In this document: one piece after another, positions 7,596-15,313 of the stretch
How the letters are laid out: each line of letters starts with the position of its first letter
Numbering within the stretch: the first letter of the stretch is position 1
IMG/VR virus record: IMGVR_UViG_3300025276_000071
Coordinates: 1-39,220 of that record
From: a virus
Direction: 5' to 3' (one strand)
Length of the DNA stretch: 39,220 nucleotides
Program-made: the position numbers and the translations under genes
The notes under the pieces: generated by a model
Told to the model about the DNA's origin: nothing
The model's database searches: none
The model's input: only the letters and a program-made list of their open reading frames with translations

Positions 7596-10331
7596 ATGAG
7601 TGGTTTTTTCGAGCATATCTCCAACACTACAGCCCAAACACAGTCTGAGTCTGATGCGGCGGCATCTGCGGATGCAGCAGCCGAATCAGCCGAATCAGCA
7701 GCAGAATCAGCAGCAGAAGCGGCTAGTTCTGCCGCTGATGCGGTTATCACGAAGAATGTTGCGGTAAGTGCGAAGGATGACTCTGAAGATGCACGGGATG
7801 ACGCGGAGGCTGCATTAGCATCAGTGTCTTCTGCCATATCAGGGGCGCTTACAAGCTCGAACAACCTATCGGATCTAGCCAACGCAAACACAGCAAGAAC
7901 GAATCTTGGTTTAGGGACTGCTGCCACAACTGCGGTGGGCGACTACGCCACCGCCGCACAAGCTGATCAAGTTGTCTCGTTGTCTGGTGCTGGTGCGACT
8001 ACTATCTCCGGTACATATCCTAACTTCACAATCGATAGTGCGAATAACACATATACTGCTGGGGCCGGTGTCACCCTAACAGGGAATACTTTTGACAACT
8101 CTGCACCGGATCAAACAGTTACTTTAACAGGCGCAGGAACCACTACCGTATCTGGTACATACCCAAACTTTACAGTTACTGGCACGGGTACGACGTATAC
8201 GGCAGGTGATGGTTTATCGTTGACCGGAACTGAGTTTAGTGTGTCGGGTGTGACCGAAGGTAGTCTAACCGTCGAGGGCGATAGTGCTTCAAACTCAAAC
8301 GCTAACCCTGAGATTGTACTCAAAAACCTTGAAACCGCTGTTGTAGGTAGTGACCAATCTCTAGGGATAGTTAAGTTTCAAGGGAAAGATACAAACGATA
8401 ACACAACTGATTACGGCCTTATAACTGGTTATGCTTCAGTGCCAACTGACGGAAGTGAGGATGGTAAAGTCACGATTAGAGTCATGGATGAGGGGAGCTA
8501 CGTTACTCCTTTTAGTGTTAATAAGAACGGAGCGGATGTTAGAGGGCGGCTAAATTTACACAGTGATACTGCTGACCATTTAGACCCTGATTTAGTTTTT
8601 AGTAATATAGAAAACCCATCACCAGTTAATAACGTCTTAGGCCAAATGTGGTTTCAAGGGTACAACAGCGCCGGTACTTATACCGACTTTGCTCAAATTG
8701 AAACACAGTTAAAAGATGTGACAGCGGGTGATGAAGATGCTGCTATCTACTTTAAGGTTGACGGTGATGGTACTAGAAACAATTCTCTAACTGTTGATAA
8801 ACACGGTATTCAAGTCAGCAATAGAGTATTTATAGCTGGATCTGGCGGTAATTCAGACGAAGATAACAATTGGCACGACCCTGATTTAGTTTTTGCAAAC
8901 TATCAGGATGCCGTAAACGGCAACGTTTTAGGCCAGTGTTTATATTATGGCAACGATGATGCTACTACTCCTGCGCGTAAGTTATATGCCTACACTGAAG
9001 CTAGGTCTTCTAGTGTAGTGGGTGGTTCTGAGTATGGAGCTTACAAAGTCTATCTAATGAATGATGGAACTCTTGAAGATACTCTCTCATTACACACAAA
9101 CGGTTCAACACTTAAAAGCCACGCTTTCACCCTTAAGGGTAAATCAAACTCAGCAACTACTAACGCCAACCCTACATTTGTTCTCAGTAACGATGAACCT
9201 TCTGCTAATGACCAGACTCTAGGCATTATCGCCTTTGATGGTAACAACTCTGCGGGTGATGGTAGGTACTACGGCTATATCTCTGGGACTGCTGTTGATC
9301 CTACAGAGAATGTTGAAACAGGTAGAATGGACTTCCACATTAGGAATGGTCAGGGCACTACTGAGAGTATCTTACAGTTAAATCACACAGGCGCATCTCT
9401 CAGTGGTGAATTATTTATTCACGGGCCACATGACTCTACATCAGGCTCAAACCCAACTGTAGTTTTCAGGAATAACGAAACCGCCGCAGACGGCCAACTA
9501 TTAGGTTGTTTAGCCTTTCAAGGAGAAAACTCCATTGGTGGGCAGATGAATTATGGCTTCATTAGTACGATCGCCGAGAATGTCACAACAGGGCAAGAAG
9601 AGTCTCGGGTTACTATAGATGTCCTAGACGGAAGTAATACCGGTCGTGTAGAGAAGCTTAGAATTGATAAGAACGGTATTGAAGTTAATAACAAAATAAA
9701 GATATCCAGTGCCACTGGTAGCGACGTAGAGAATGGCTACAAAGATCCTGATTTACTCTTCACAAACAACCAAACAGGGAGTGATAGTAACATTTTAGGC
9801 CAATGCAATTACCACGGCCGCAACGATGCTAACGAAGACACCCGATTTGCATACACCGAAGCTAGGTCTTCTGCTGTCGCGGATGGTGCTGAGTTTGGCG
9901 AGTATAAAGTCTATCTGAGGGATAACGGGTCATTAGTAGATACTTTGAACCTGAATGCAAATAGCTCAACACTCAAAACCGATGCCCTAAACGTCGAGGG
10001 ATCTATAACTGCTAGTGGCAACATCACCGCTTTCTCCGATAAACGACTCAAAGAAGAAATTCGTCCGATTGATAGCCCTCTTGAAAAGGTGCAAAAAATC
10101 AGCGGCAACACATACAGCCGAAATGATTTAGGCGATCCACACCGACGTTACGCGGGTGTTATCGCGCAAGAGATTGAAGCGGTGTTACCTGAAGCGATAA
10201 GCGAAACAATGCGGGGGATAAAAACTGTTGACTACAGCGGTGTGATTGCGTTGTTAGTTGAATCAGTAAAAGAGCTAAAGTCCGAGGTTGATGAACTGAA
10301 AAGTGAAATGGAAGTTCGGGGGGTTAGCTAG
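7596..10331 (+). CDS. Tail fibre with six tandem repeats and S74 chaperone domain
   Basis: This is a 911-residue trimeric fibre. Residues 1-30 are a likely tail-attachment segment and about 20-85 an Ala/Ser/Asp-rich coiled coil. Two copies of a beta-type repeat follow (about 125-170 and 172-216, each with SGTYPNFT and TYTAG). Six repeats of about 95 residues then start near 237, 330, 428, 525, 619 and 717. Each opens with a (N/D)P-x-(I/L/F/V)-(V/L)-(L/F)-x-N core followed by LG and a glycine-rich turn. Residues 812-911 form a peptidase_S74 intramolecular chaperone: SDKRLKE with the Ser814/Lys816 dyad, then YAGVIAQEIEAVLPEAI and a terminal coiled coil. The chaperone is expected to trimerise the fibre and cut itself off before Ser814. 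Confidence 0.9.
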   Translation: MSGFFEHISNTTAQTQSESDAAASADAAAESAESAAESAAEAASSAADAVITKNVAVSAKDDSEDARDDAEAALASVSSAISGALTSSNNLSDLANANTARTNLGLGTAATTAVGDYATAAQADQVVSLSGAGATTISGTYPNFTIDSANNTYTAGAGVTLTGNTFDNSAPDQTVTLTGAGTTTVSGTYPNFTVTGTGTTYTAGDGLSLTGTEFSVSGVTEGSLTVEGDSASNSNANPEIVLKNLETAVVGSDQSLGIVKFQGKDTNDNTTDYGLITGYASVPTDGSEDGKVTIRVMDEGSYVTPFSVNKNGADVRGRLNLHSDTADHLDPDLVFSNIENPSPVNNVLGQMWFQGYNSAGTYTDFAQIETQLKDVTAGDEDAAIYFKVDGDGTRNNSLTVDKHGIQVSNRVFIAGSGGNSDEDNNWHDPDLVFANYQDAVNGNVLGQCLYYGNDDATTPARKLYAYTEARSSSVVGGSEYGAYKVYLMNDGTLEDTLSLHTNGSTLKSHAFTLKGKSNSATTNANPTFVLSNDEPSANDQTLGIIAFDGNNSAGDGRYYGYISGTAVDPTENVETGRMDFHIRNGQGTTESILQLNHTGASLSGELFIHGPHDSTSGSNPTVVFRNNETAADGQLLGCLAFQGENSIGGQMNYGFISTIAENVTTGQEESRVTIDVLDGSNTGRVEKLRIDKNGIEVNNKIKISSATGSDVENGYKDPDLLFTNNQTGSDSNILGQCNYHGRNDANEDTRFAYTEARSSAVADGAEFGEYKVYLRDNGSLVDTLNLNANSSTLKTDALNVEGSITASGNITAFSDKRLKEEIRPIDSPLEKVQKISGNTYSRNDLGDPHRRYAGVIAQEIEAVLPEAISETMRGIKTVDYSGVIALLVESVKELKSEVDELKSEMEVRGVS

Positions 10332-11393
10332 ATGCCGATTCAATCATCAGGGCCGATTTCGATGCACAGCATTTACGCCGAGCAGAGTGTTTTCACCCAA
10401 TCGGGTAGAGATGATATCTACGATAAAGAGATATCGTTGAGCGACTTACATGTACGATGGGGGCTTGCCCAGAAAGATATCGGAGATCCAATATCATTCA
10501 ACGATCTACGGGGTAAAGGGTCTCGCATAGACGCTCGTGAAGTGACGATTGGAACAGTGTCGTTCACCACAACAGTAAGTAGGTTCATGAGTACCACTAC
10601 CCTCACCCACAAACACGACGGTTATAACAATGGTAGTGGCACTAATGCGAATGCTTTTGGTTCAATAAACCCACCAAATACTGATCGCGGCTCTCAAATA
10701 TACAACCAAGACATTTTGGAGATCTCTTTTCAGAAGAAAGGTAATTTTTACGATATATTTTTAATAATTGATGGGGAATGCCCTAATGTTGGTTTTAACA
10801 ATGGCGGCTGGTTTAGTTTGCGCGTTAACGGGCAAGATTATTTAAGGGGCTCAGCGATTTACATTTATAATGGTACCTACTCAACATGGAGGTGGATTGT
10901 TACCTCATCATCTGACAACCCGTTCATAGACACACCAGAACCTACAACCGGCACATTCAGCAATCTAAGTAGTGGTTCTGTCAGTTCCACTAACGGGGTG
11001 ATTATCCCAAAAGTAAACTTCACCGTTGAGACATCGGGTGAGGTAGAAATTACAGCGGACGTAGTCGGTGCTAATGGTTACATGATGCTATTCGATAGCA
11101 ATAATAACCATATCGAAACTAATGATGACGATCCCGACTACGGCGGTAGTCCGTTTGATGATGCGGCTTACAATCCCGCTATAACACGCACCCTCTCGGC
11201 AGGTGACTACTTTGTCACCATTGGTACGGGGGCTTACAACAACTCAGATGCGTTGCAGGGGTTCCAAGACAATGTTGATGTTGCAAACGTGCTTTTATAC
11301 GGCCATACAGAAGCTACATGGGATATAACGATATCGGGAGATAATGTAGCTGATGAGGTGGTAAGGACGAAAGTGGGGGTGTCGTTCACATGA
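10332..11393 (+). CDS. Tail tip or receptor-binding-like protein
   Basis: This 353-residue protein is rich in Asn, Gly, Ser and Thr and predicted to be mostly beta. An N-terminal segment (1-65) includes LSDLHVRWGLAQKDIGDPISFNDLRGKG, a motif seen in phage structural proteins. The middle (about 140-215) matches the protein encoded at 14792-15313: hydrophobic-DG-x2-PN-x-GF, then VNG, then W-x-V-(T/S)SS-x-NPF-like signals. Residues about 235-310 look like a bacterial PPC-type beta sandwich, with GEVEITADVVG, MMLFDSNN and LSAGDYFVTIGT. It follows the S74 fibre by no spacing. A carbohydrate or surface-binding role is inferred. Confidence 0.65.
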   Translation: MPIQSSGPISMHSIYAEQSVFTQSGRDDIYDKEISLSDLHVRWGLAQKDIGDPISFNDLRGKGSRIDAREVTIGTVSFTTTVSRFMSTTTLTHKHDGYNNGSGTNANAFGSINPPNTDRGSQIYNQDILEISFQKKGNFYDIFLIIDGECPNVGFNNGGWFSLRVNGQDYLRGSAIYIYNGTYSTWRWIVTSSSDNPFIDTPEPTTGTFSNLSSGSVSSTNGVIIPKVNFTVETSGEVEITADVVGANGYMMLFDSNNNHIETNDDDPDYGGSPFDDAAYNPAITRTLSAGDYFVTIGTGAYNNSDALQGFQDNVDVANVLLYGHTEATWDITISGDNVADEVVRTKVGVSFT

Positions 11394-12211
11394 GGGATTA
11401 TGAAGTAAAAGTAGATGGGGATGAGTCGTATGCAACATACAAGACCCCTGATGTGTATCTAGAGGTGTTACAAACAGACGACACCTCAGAGCAGCAAATC
11501 CAAGACCATATAGACAAGGTGTTAATTGAAAACGTTGCTGAAACAAAATTGAATGGCGGCTTAGCTCGAGACGACGTTTATGTGGGTGGGGAGGTAGTTA
11601 GGCAGGATCACAGTCTAGGAACACCTGAAGGTCAGGCTATATTAGACGAGTTAAAGAATGAGTTCCCCGACCTCGACATCGTGGATTTTGAATCGGACAA
11701 ATATAACTGTTTTGGAAAGTTTGATGGGTATAGAGAACCTTATAAAAACGCCAGTATTAGTTTTTACGACCCAAATGCAGAGTTGACTGATTCCATAAAT
11801 TCACACTTCAACCTTCCCAGCAGCGTTCCGCATTTTGCATTTTATGGATTGAAATTTGATCTGGTCACTAAAGACATCGGCATCAAGCTCGTCTTTGATA
11901 AATATGAAGACACTTTGCCTGAGTTGCCTGTTTCGATTTCGCCCATCCTCCCAACATACTACAGTGTGAATTATTCAAAAGAGGGGCTTCTTGGTGATTG
12001 GGTGAGTGTATTCATCCCCGCAACCCCAAAGAGAATTTTGGATTTTTGTGATTTACACGGGATCAAATACCCACTACCTCCAACAACTCACACTGAGTGT
12101 GATCTCGTCATAACTTGGGGGTTTGTATTTAACCGACACAATTTGGAATACGGCCCCTTGAAAGGGTACGCACGATATAACCTTAACGATGAGACGGCAA
12201 CACCACTATGA
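11390..12211 (+). CDS. Hypothetical tail-associated protein
   Basis: This 273-residue soluble protein is not recognised. The first 48 residues (starting MRDYEVKVDGDESYATY, containing YLEV and QQIQDHIDKVL) are clearly similar in order and spacing to the whole of the small protein encoded next at 12208-12375. It therefore appears to be that domain fused to a 220-residue C-terminal part. The start overlaps the previous stop (ATGA) and its own stop overlaps the next start (ATGA), so all three are translated together. A role in fibre assembly or attachment is possible but is based on location only. Confidence 0.65.
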   Translation: MRDYEVKVDGDESYATYKTPDVYLEVLQTDDTSEQQIQDHIDKVLIENVAETKLNGGLARDDVYVGGEVVRQDHSLGTPEGQAILDELKNEFPDLDIVDFESDKYNCFGKFDGYREPYKNASISFYDPNAELTDSINSHFNLPSSVPHFAFYGLKFDLVTKDIGIKLVFDKYEDTLPELPVSISPILPTYYSVNYSKEGLLGDWVSVFIPATPKRILDFCDLHGIKYPLPPTTHTECDLVITWGFVFNRHNLEYGPLKGYARYNLNDETATPL

Positions 12212-12375
12212 GCAGAGAATATGTAATTCGGGAAGAATCAAGTGATATGAAATGGGCGACCCTGACCGTGGATGACACCTACATCGAAGTGCCTTATCGC
12301 GGAACGGAGGAAGAGATTCAGGCAAGAATCGAAAACGCTTTAAAACTTGGATATATGATGAATCCACAGTTGTAG
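12208..12375 (+). CDS. Small protein matching N-terminus of upstream gene product
   Basis: This is a 55-residue acidic protein (MSREYVIREESSDMKWATL...). It aligns along almost its full length with the N-terminus of the preceding protein: R-(D/E)-Y-x-V near the start, A-T, then Y-(L/I)-EV, then (Q/E)-(Q/E)-IQ-x2-I-(D/E). It starts in an ATGA overlap with the preceding stop. It looks like a stand-alone copy of that domain produced by duplication or by fission. Function is unknown. Confidence 0.7.
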   Translation: MSREYVIREESSDMKWATLTVDDTYIEVPYRGTEEEIQARIENALKLGYMMNPQL

Positions 12376-12395
12376 TGTTTTTGCACAGCGGATTT

Positions 12396-12424
12396 TTGGG
12401 TTAATATACAACTTGAGGTAGAAT
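12396..12424 (+). promoter_or_regulatory. Putative promoter and operator for PD-(D/E)XK gene
   Basis: TTGGGT (12396-12401) and TAGAAT (12419-12424) are 17 bp apart. The 15-mer ACAACTTGAGGTAGA (12408-12422) covers the -10 and differs from the right-arm operator pattern ACAACY-N3-GGTTGA by one base in the right half. TTGCAC (12381) with TAATAT (12402) is a less well spaced alternative. This would give the nuclease gene separate, repressor-linked control inside the late operon. Confidence 0.5.
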
Positions 12425-12445
12425 GTACACCCATGAGGTGTGTGC

Positions 12446-12838
12446 ATGGACAATGCTCAAATTGGTCAGGCTGGTGAATACCTAGCCGCAGCCGTGCTAC
12501 AACGCGAATTCCCCGCGATAGCTTTTCCCGATAGACCTTCCGCTTACGATCTACTCATAGAAACCGAAGTAAACACGTTCCTTCGTTGTCAGGTGAAAAC
12601 CAGTGATGTGATCAATTCTGTGAATGGCTGCGATTACTGGAAATTTAACATTCGAAGGACTGCCGGTAATTATAAATCGGGAGATTGCGATTTCTTTGCC
12701 TTTGTTGTGCTTCGCGCCAGAACAGTCGTCTTTGCTAAATCAGATGACGTGACAACGTCTTTCAGGGTAAGGCTAGATGATGCGACCTTTGAGAACGAGG
12801 AGCGCACCCTGAAACAAACATTAGGTGAGTGGTTGTGA
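12446..12838 (+). CDS. PD-(D/E)XK-type nuclease-like protein
   Basis: This 130-residue protein matches the small endonuclease fold used by many phage and intron-encoded nucleases. GQAGEYLAAAVL (about 7-18) fits the first helix, with E11 as a possible ligand. AYDLLIE gives D35, and CQVKTS gives Q49 and K51. Q at this place instead of E is common in this subgroup, with the form D-x13-QxK. The ATG at 12446 is used because GAGGT ends 6 bases upstream; a GTG at 12440 is weaker. It sits between tail and lysis genes, an unusual spot for a replication nuclease, and seems to have its own promoter. Host exclusion, degradation or DNA processing are all possible. Confidence 0.65.
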   Translation: MDNAQIGQAGEYLAAAVLQREFPAIAFPDRPSAYDLLIETEVNTFLRCQVKTSDVINSVNGCDYWKFNIRRTAGNYKSGDCDFFAFVVLRARTVVFAKSDDVTTSFRVRLDDATFENEERTLKQTLGEWL

Positions 12839-13191
12839 CTAGCGATTTCAAATATTTCAACAGGGAAGATTTTGATTGCCAAGAGACGGGTGAGAACCGT
12901 ATGGAAGACGAGTTTATTCACAAGCTCGATCACCTACGCACCGTCTGCGGTTGGCCCTTCATTGTTACCAGCGGTTACCGCGATCCTAGCCATAGTGTTG
13001 AGATTAAAAAAACATCCGGCGGCGGAGTACACACAAAAGGTATCGCCGCCGATATACGGGTTTTAAACGGCAAACACAGACACGAAATTTTAAAAAACGC
13101 GTTTGCACTAGGTTTTACTGGTATCGGTATCGCCAAGACATTCGTACACATTGATATACGGGAGGGGCCGCCTGTCGTATGGAATTATTAG
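12835..13191 (+). CDS. Endolysin, M15-type D-Ala-D-Ala carboxypeptidase/endopeptidase
   Basis: This 118-residue zinc peptidase would cut peptidoglycan cross-links at lysis. The M15 signature is present: SGYRDPSHSVE (46-56), GGVHTKGIAADIR with H66 and D73, and FVHIDIREGPPVVW with H105 as third zinc ligand. No signal peptide or membrane anchor is seen, so it needs the holin to reach the periplasm. I chose the GTG at 12835, which overlaps the upstream TGA (GTGA) and has AGGTGAG about 5 bases upstream. The GTG at 12829 is the alternative. It is followed directly by two holin-like genes. Confidence 0.88.
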   Translation: MTSDFKYFNREDFDCQETGENRMEDEFIHKLDHLRTVCGWPFIVTSGYRDPSHSVEIKKTSGGGVHTKGIAADIRVLNGKHRHEILKNAFALGFTGIGIAKTFVHIDIREGPPVVWNY

Positions 13192-13202
13192 TGGGTAGAA
13201 AG

Positions 13203-13367
13203 ATGACGGAAGAAGCAAAGCATATGGTGGATGTTGCCGCTGCGAGTACAGCTCTTGGAACGATGGTGGCTTGGCTGCCCCCGCTGGCATCTCTTTTCAC
13301 TTGTATATGGATGACGATACGAATTTACGAAAGTGACAGCGTACAAAAGTTGATAGGTAAGCTGTAA
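13203..13367 (+). CDS. Holin-like small membrane protein
   Basis: This is a 54-residue protein with a hydrophobic span near residues 12-37 (ALGTMVAWLPPLASLFTCIWMTI), a central Pro-Pro that may kink or split it, and a charged end. The pattern MTEEAKHM...LGT(M)VAWLPPLASLFT...IRIYE is familiar from podophage holin or holin-like genes next to endolysins. The ATG at 13203 is preferred, because the in-frame ATG at 13179 adds 8 residues overlapping the endolysin. Its stop overlaps the next start (TAATG). It probably permeabilises the inner membrane or helps the second holin. Confidence 0.72.
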   Translation: MTEEAKHMVDVAAASTALGTMVAWLPPLASLFTCIWMTIRIYESDSVQKLIGKL

Positions 13368-13750
13368 TGGATATCTTGGGGTCATTAATTGGCCCAATAA
13401 CTGGTCTTCTTGGGAAGGTCATCAAGGATAAGGATAAAGCGGCAGCGTTGGCACACGATATAGCCACGCTTGCTTCAAAACAAGCACACGAAAGTGCGTT
13501 GGCTCAACTAGAGGTTAATAAGGTTGAGGCGGCACACAAGAATCTTTTTGTTAGTGGGTGGCGGCCAGCGGTCGGATGGTCGTGTTGTTTTGCACTGATC
13601 TACTCAACAATCGCAACCCCAATATTGGGGATATGGTTCACGGTTCCCCCCGTGGATAGTTCACTTCTTACAACAGTTCTTATGGGGATGCTCGGTTTAG
13701 GAACGCTACGCTCTGCTGAAAAGATAAAGGGTGTTAGCCGTAATAGATAA
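13367..13750 (+). CDS. Holin, GTA 3TM family
   Basis: This 127-residue protein resembles the GTA_holin_3TM family. An amphipathic start (MDILGSLIGPITGLLGKVI) and a charged helix precede the diagnostic LFVSGWRPAVGWSCCFALIY (about 60-79). A second span follows (TIATPILGIWF), and a third (SLLTTVLMGMLGLGTLRSAEK). Family members form inner-membrane lesions at lysis. It is translationally coupled to the preceding holin-like gene. Having two holin-type genes back to back suggests a holin with a regulator or antiholin, but which is which cannot be told from the sequence. Confidence 0.82.
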   Translation: MDILGSLIGPITGLLGKVIKDKDKAAALAHDIATLASKQAHESALAQLEVNKVEAAHKNLFVSGWRPAVGWSCCFALIYSTIATPILGIWFTVPPVDSSLLTTVLMGMLGLGTLRSAEKIKGVSRNR

Positions 13751-13767
13751 TTTTGAGGGTAACCTGA

Positions 13768-14790
13768 ATGGCTTTAGAAACTGCGACATATATAAATCAG
13801 TTAGTGATAACAAACCCAACATCATCAGATGGTGTGGGTGATGGTGATAATCATCTTCGTCTGATAAAAACTGCGATAAAACAAACATTTCCAAATCTTA
13901 CTGGGGCTGTCTCAAGCACCCACTCTGCGATTAACAGCGCAGTTGTCACAGCCAACGCTGCGACCAACACCAACACTGCGTCTACGGTTGTTAAACGAGA
14001 TGTTAGTGGAAATTTTTCCGCAGGAACTATCTCTGCGGCTTTGACTGGTGACGTCACTGGTAACGTCACTGGTAACGTCACCGGTAATGTTAGCGGTAAT
14101 GTGAGTGGATCGTCTGGAAGTTGTACGGGTAACGCTGCGACTGCTACTAAGTTAGACACGGCTAGAGACATCGCTTTATCTGGTGACGTGACAGGTAGTG
14201 CGTCTTTTGATGGTTCCGCCAACATCGATATCACGGCAACTGTCGGTGATAACTCTCACGCTCACACAATCGCAAACATAACAGGGTTGCAAACCGCCCT
14301 CGACAATGTGTCGGCGGGTTCAGCCAGCGCACTAACCAACGCGAGAAAAATCGCTTTATCTGGTGACGTGACGGGTAATGCGAATTTTGATGGTTCCGCC
14401 GACATCACCATCGCTGCTGTGGTTGCTAACAACTCTCACACCCACACAATCGCAAACGTTACAGGGTTACAAACAGCATTAGATGGCAAAGTCGCAAGCA
14501 CCAGAGTTTTAAAGGATGTTCCATCAAACGCACTCTTTACGGATAACAACACCACATACAGTGTGGGCGATGGTGGTCTTTCGCAGAAAAACTTCACATC
14601 AACGTTGAAGACCAAACTGGATGGTATCGAATCCGGTGCAAAGGGTGATCAAACAGCCACAGAGATATTAACGTTGTTGAAGACAGTAGACACGAACACA
14701 TCTGGTTTGAACGCAGCTACCGTGGATGGGTTCAGCATATCCACAGCCTCAACAGGTTCTAGCGCAGCCACAATATATTTTAGGACTTAG
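13768..14790 (+). CDS. Second tail fibre protein
   Basis: This 340-residue fibre-like protein opens with a common fibre N-terminus: MALETATYINQLVITNP, then SDGVGDGDNHLRLIK-x2-IKQTFPN. A repetitive GNVTGNVTGNVSGNVSG stretch (about 93-110) follows. Two copies of a 60-residue unit come next (about 135-182 and 195-242), each with IALSGDVTG, a FDGSA(D/N)I motif, NNSHTHTIAN-like His motifs and VTGLQTALD. The end has LNAATVDGFSIST and the terminal YFRT, as in many phage fibres. No S74 chaperone is present. It lies after the lysis genes, separated from the first fibre set. Confidence 0.82.
   Translation: MALETATYINQLVITNPTSSDGVGDGDNHLRLIKTAIKQTFPNLTGAVSSTHSAINSAVVTANAATNTNTASTVVKRDVSGNFSAGTISAALTGDVTGNVTGNVTGNVSGNVSGSSGSCTGNAATATKLDTARDIALSGDVTGSASFDGSANIDITATVGDNSHAHTIANITGLQTALDNVSAGSASALTNARKIALSGDVTGNANFDGSADITIAAVVANNSHTHTIANVTGLQTALDGKVASTRVLKDVPSNALFTDNNTTYSVGDGGLSQKNFTSTLKTKLDGIESGAKGDQTATEILTLLKTVDTNTSGLNAATVDGFSISTASTGSSAATIYFRT
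14047..14106 (+). repeat. 12-bp tandem repeats inside second fibre gene
   Basis: Five consecutive near-identical 12-base units of the form GGTAACGTCACT encode G-N/D-V-T/S. The first three differ by one or two bases and the last two are more diverged. Such tracts can expand or contract by slippage and change fibre length. Confidence 0.75.
14167..14486 (+). repeat. 180-bp imperfect direct repeat in second fibre gene
   Basis: A segment beginning with ATCGCTTTATCTGGTGACGT recurs 180 bases later (about 14170 and 14350). Both copies also share TTTTGATGGTTCCGCC and CACACAATCGCAAAC. They encode the duplicated fibre unit. High DNA identity suggests recent duplication or gene conversion. Confidence 0.8.
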
Positions 14791-14791
14791 T

Positions 14792-15313
14792 ATGCCTATA
14801 AAAATTGGGTCATCAAATATTACCGACATAAAAGTAGGCTCTACCCCTGTTTATCGAGTCGATAAAGGTGGGGTTACGGTGTGGAATCGTGGTTTGGACA
14901 CTCAACGAGTCACTATAGGTTCGGACACGCATGTATCTGTTCCCCCTCCGTTTAATGAACAGATAACGGTTTATTACACGGGTTTTCAAAAGGGCGAGCT
15001 AGCGATTCCAAATTCTGCTTGCGATGACGGAACCTGTAATTGGGCGGGCGGTGTTGATTACGACTGGATAAAATATATTACAAGTTCGCAGTCAACTAGT
15101 GGGTCAGTGTCTTTTCAAGTAGACGGCAACCAACCCAATAGTGGTTTCACCACTATGTACATCAACGGAGTGGCTTTTCAAAAGGCTGATGTGATTTATC
15201 GAAATTACGCTTCAGCCGAAAATTACTTCGTCTCCACATTTAGCTGGTCTGTTAGTTCTAGCCCGTTTGGCACAGCGGCGAATGGAACAAAATTTTGGGT
15301 GTATTTTGTATGA
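14792..15313 (+). CDS. Short tail tip-like protein, paralogue of 10332-11393 product
   Basis: This 173-residue, beta-rich protein begins MPIKIGSSNITDIKVGSTPVY, a compact attachment-like module. Its second half parallels the middle of the protein from 10332-11393: a VDG-x2-PN-x-GF segment, an ING or VNG turn, a Y-rich strand, then (S/T)-x-(S/R)-W-x-V-(S/T)SS before PF. I used the ATG at 14792, just after the previous stop. Reading from 14726 would run inside the upstream gene. It is probably a receptor-binding or fibre-tip accessory protein. Confidence 0.65.
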   Translation: MPIKIGSSNITDIKVGSTPVYRVDKGGVTVWNRGLDTQRVTIGSDTHVSVPPPFNEQITVYYTGFQKGELAIPNSACDDGTCNWAGGVDYDWIKYITSSQSTSGSVSFQVDGNQPNSGFTTMYINGVAFQKADVIYRNYASAENYFVSTFSWSVSSSPFGTAANGTKFWVYFV

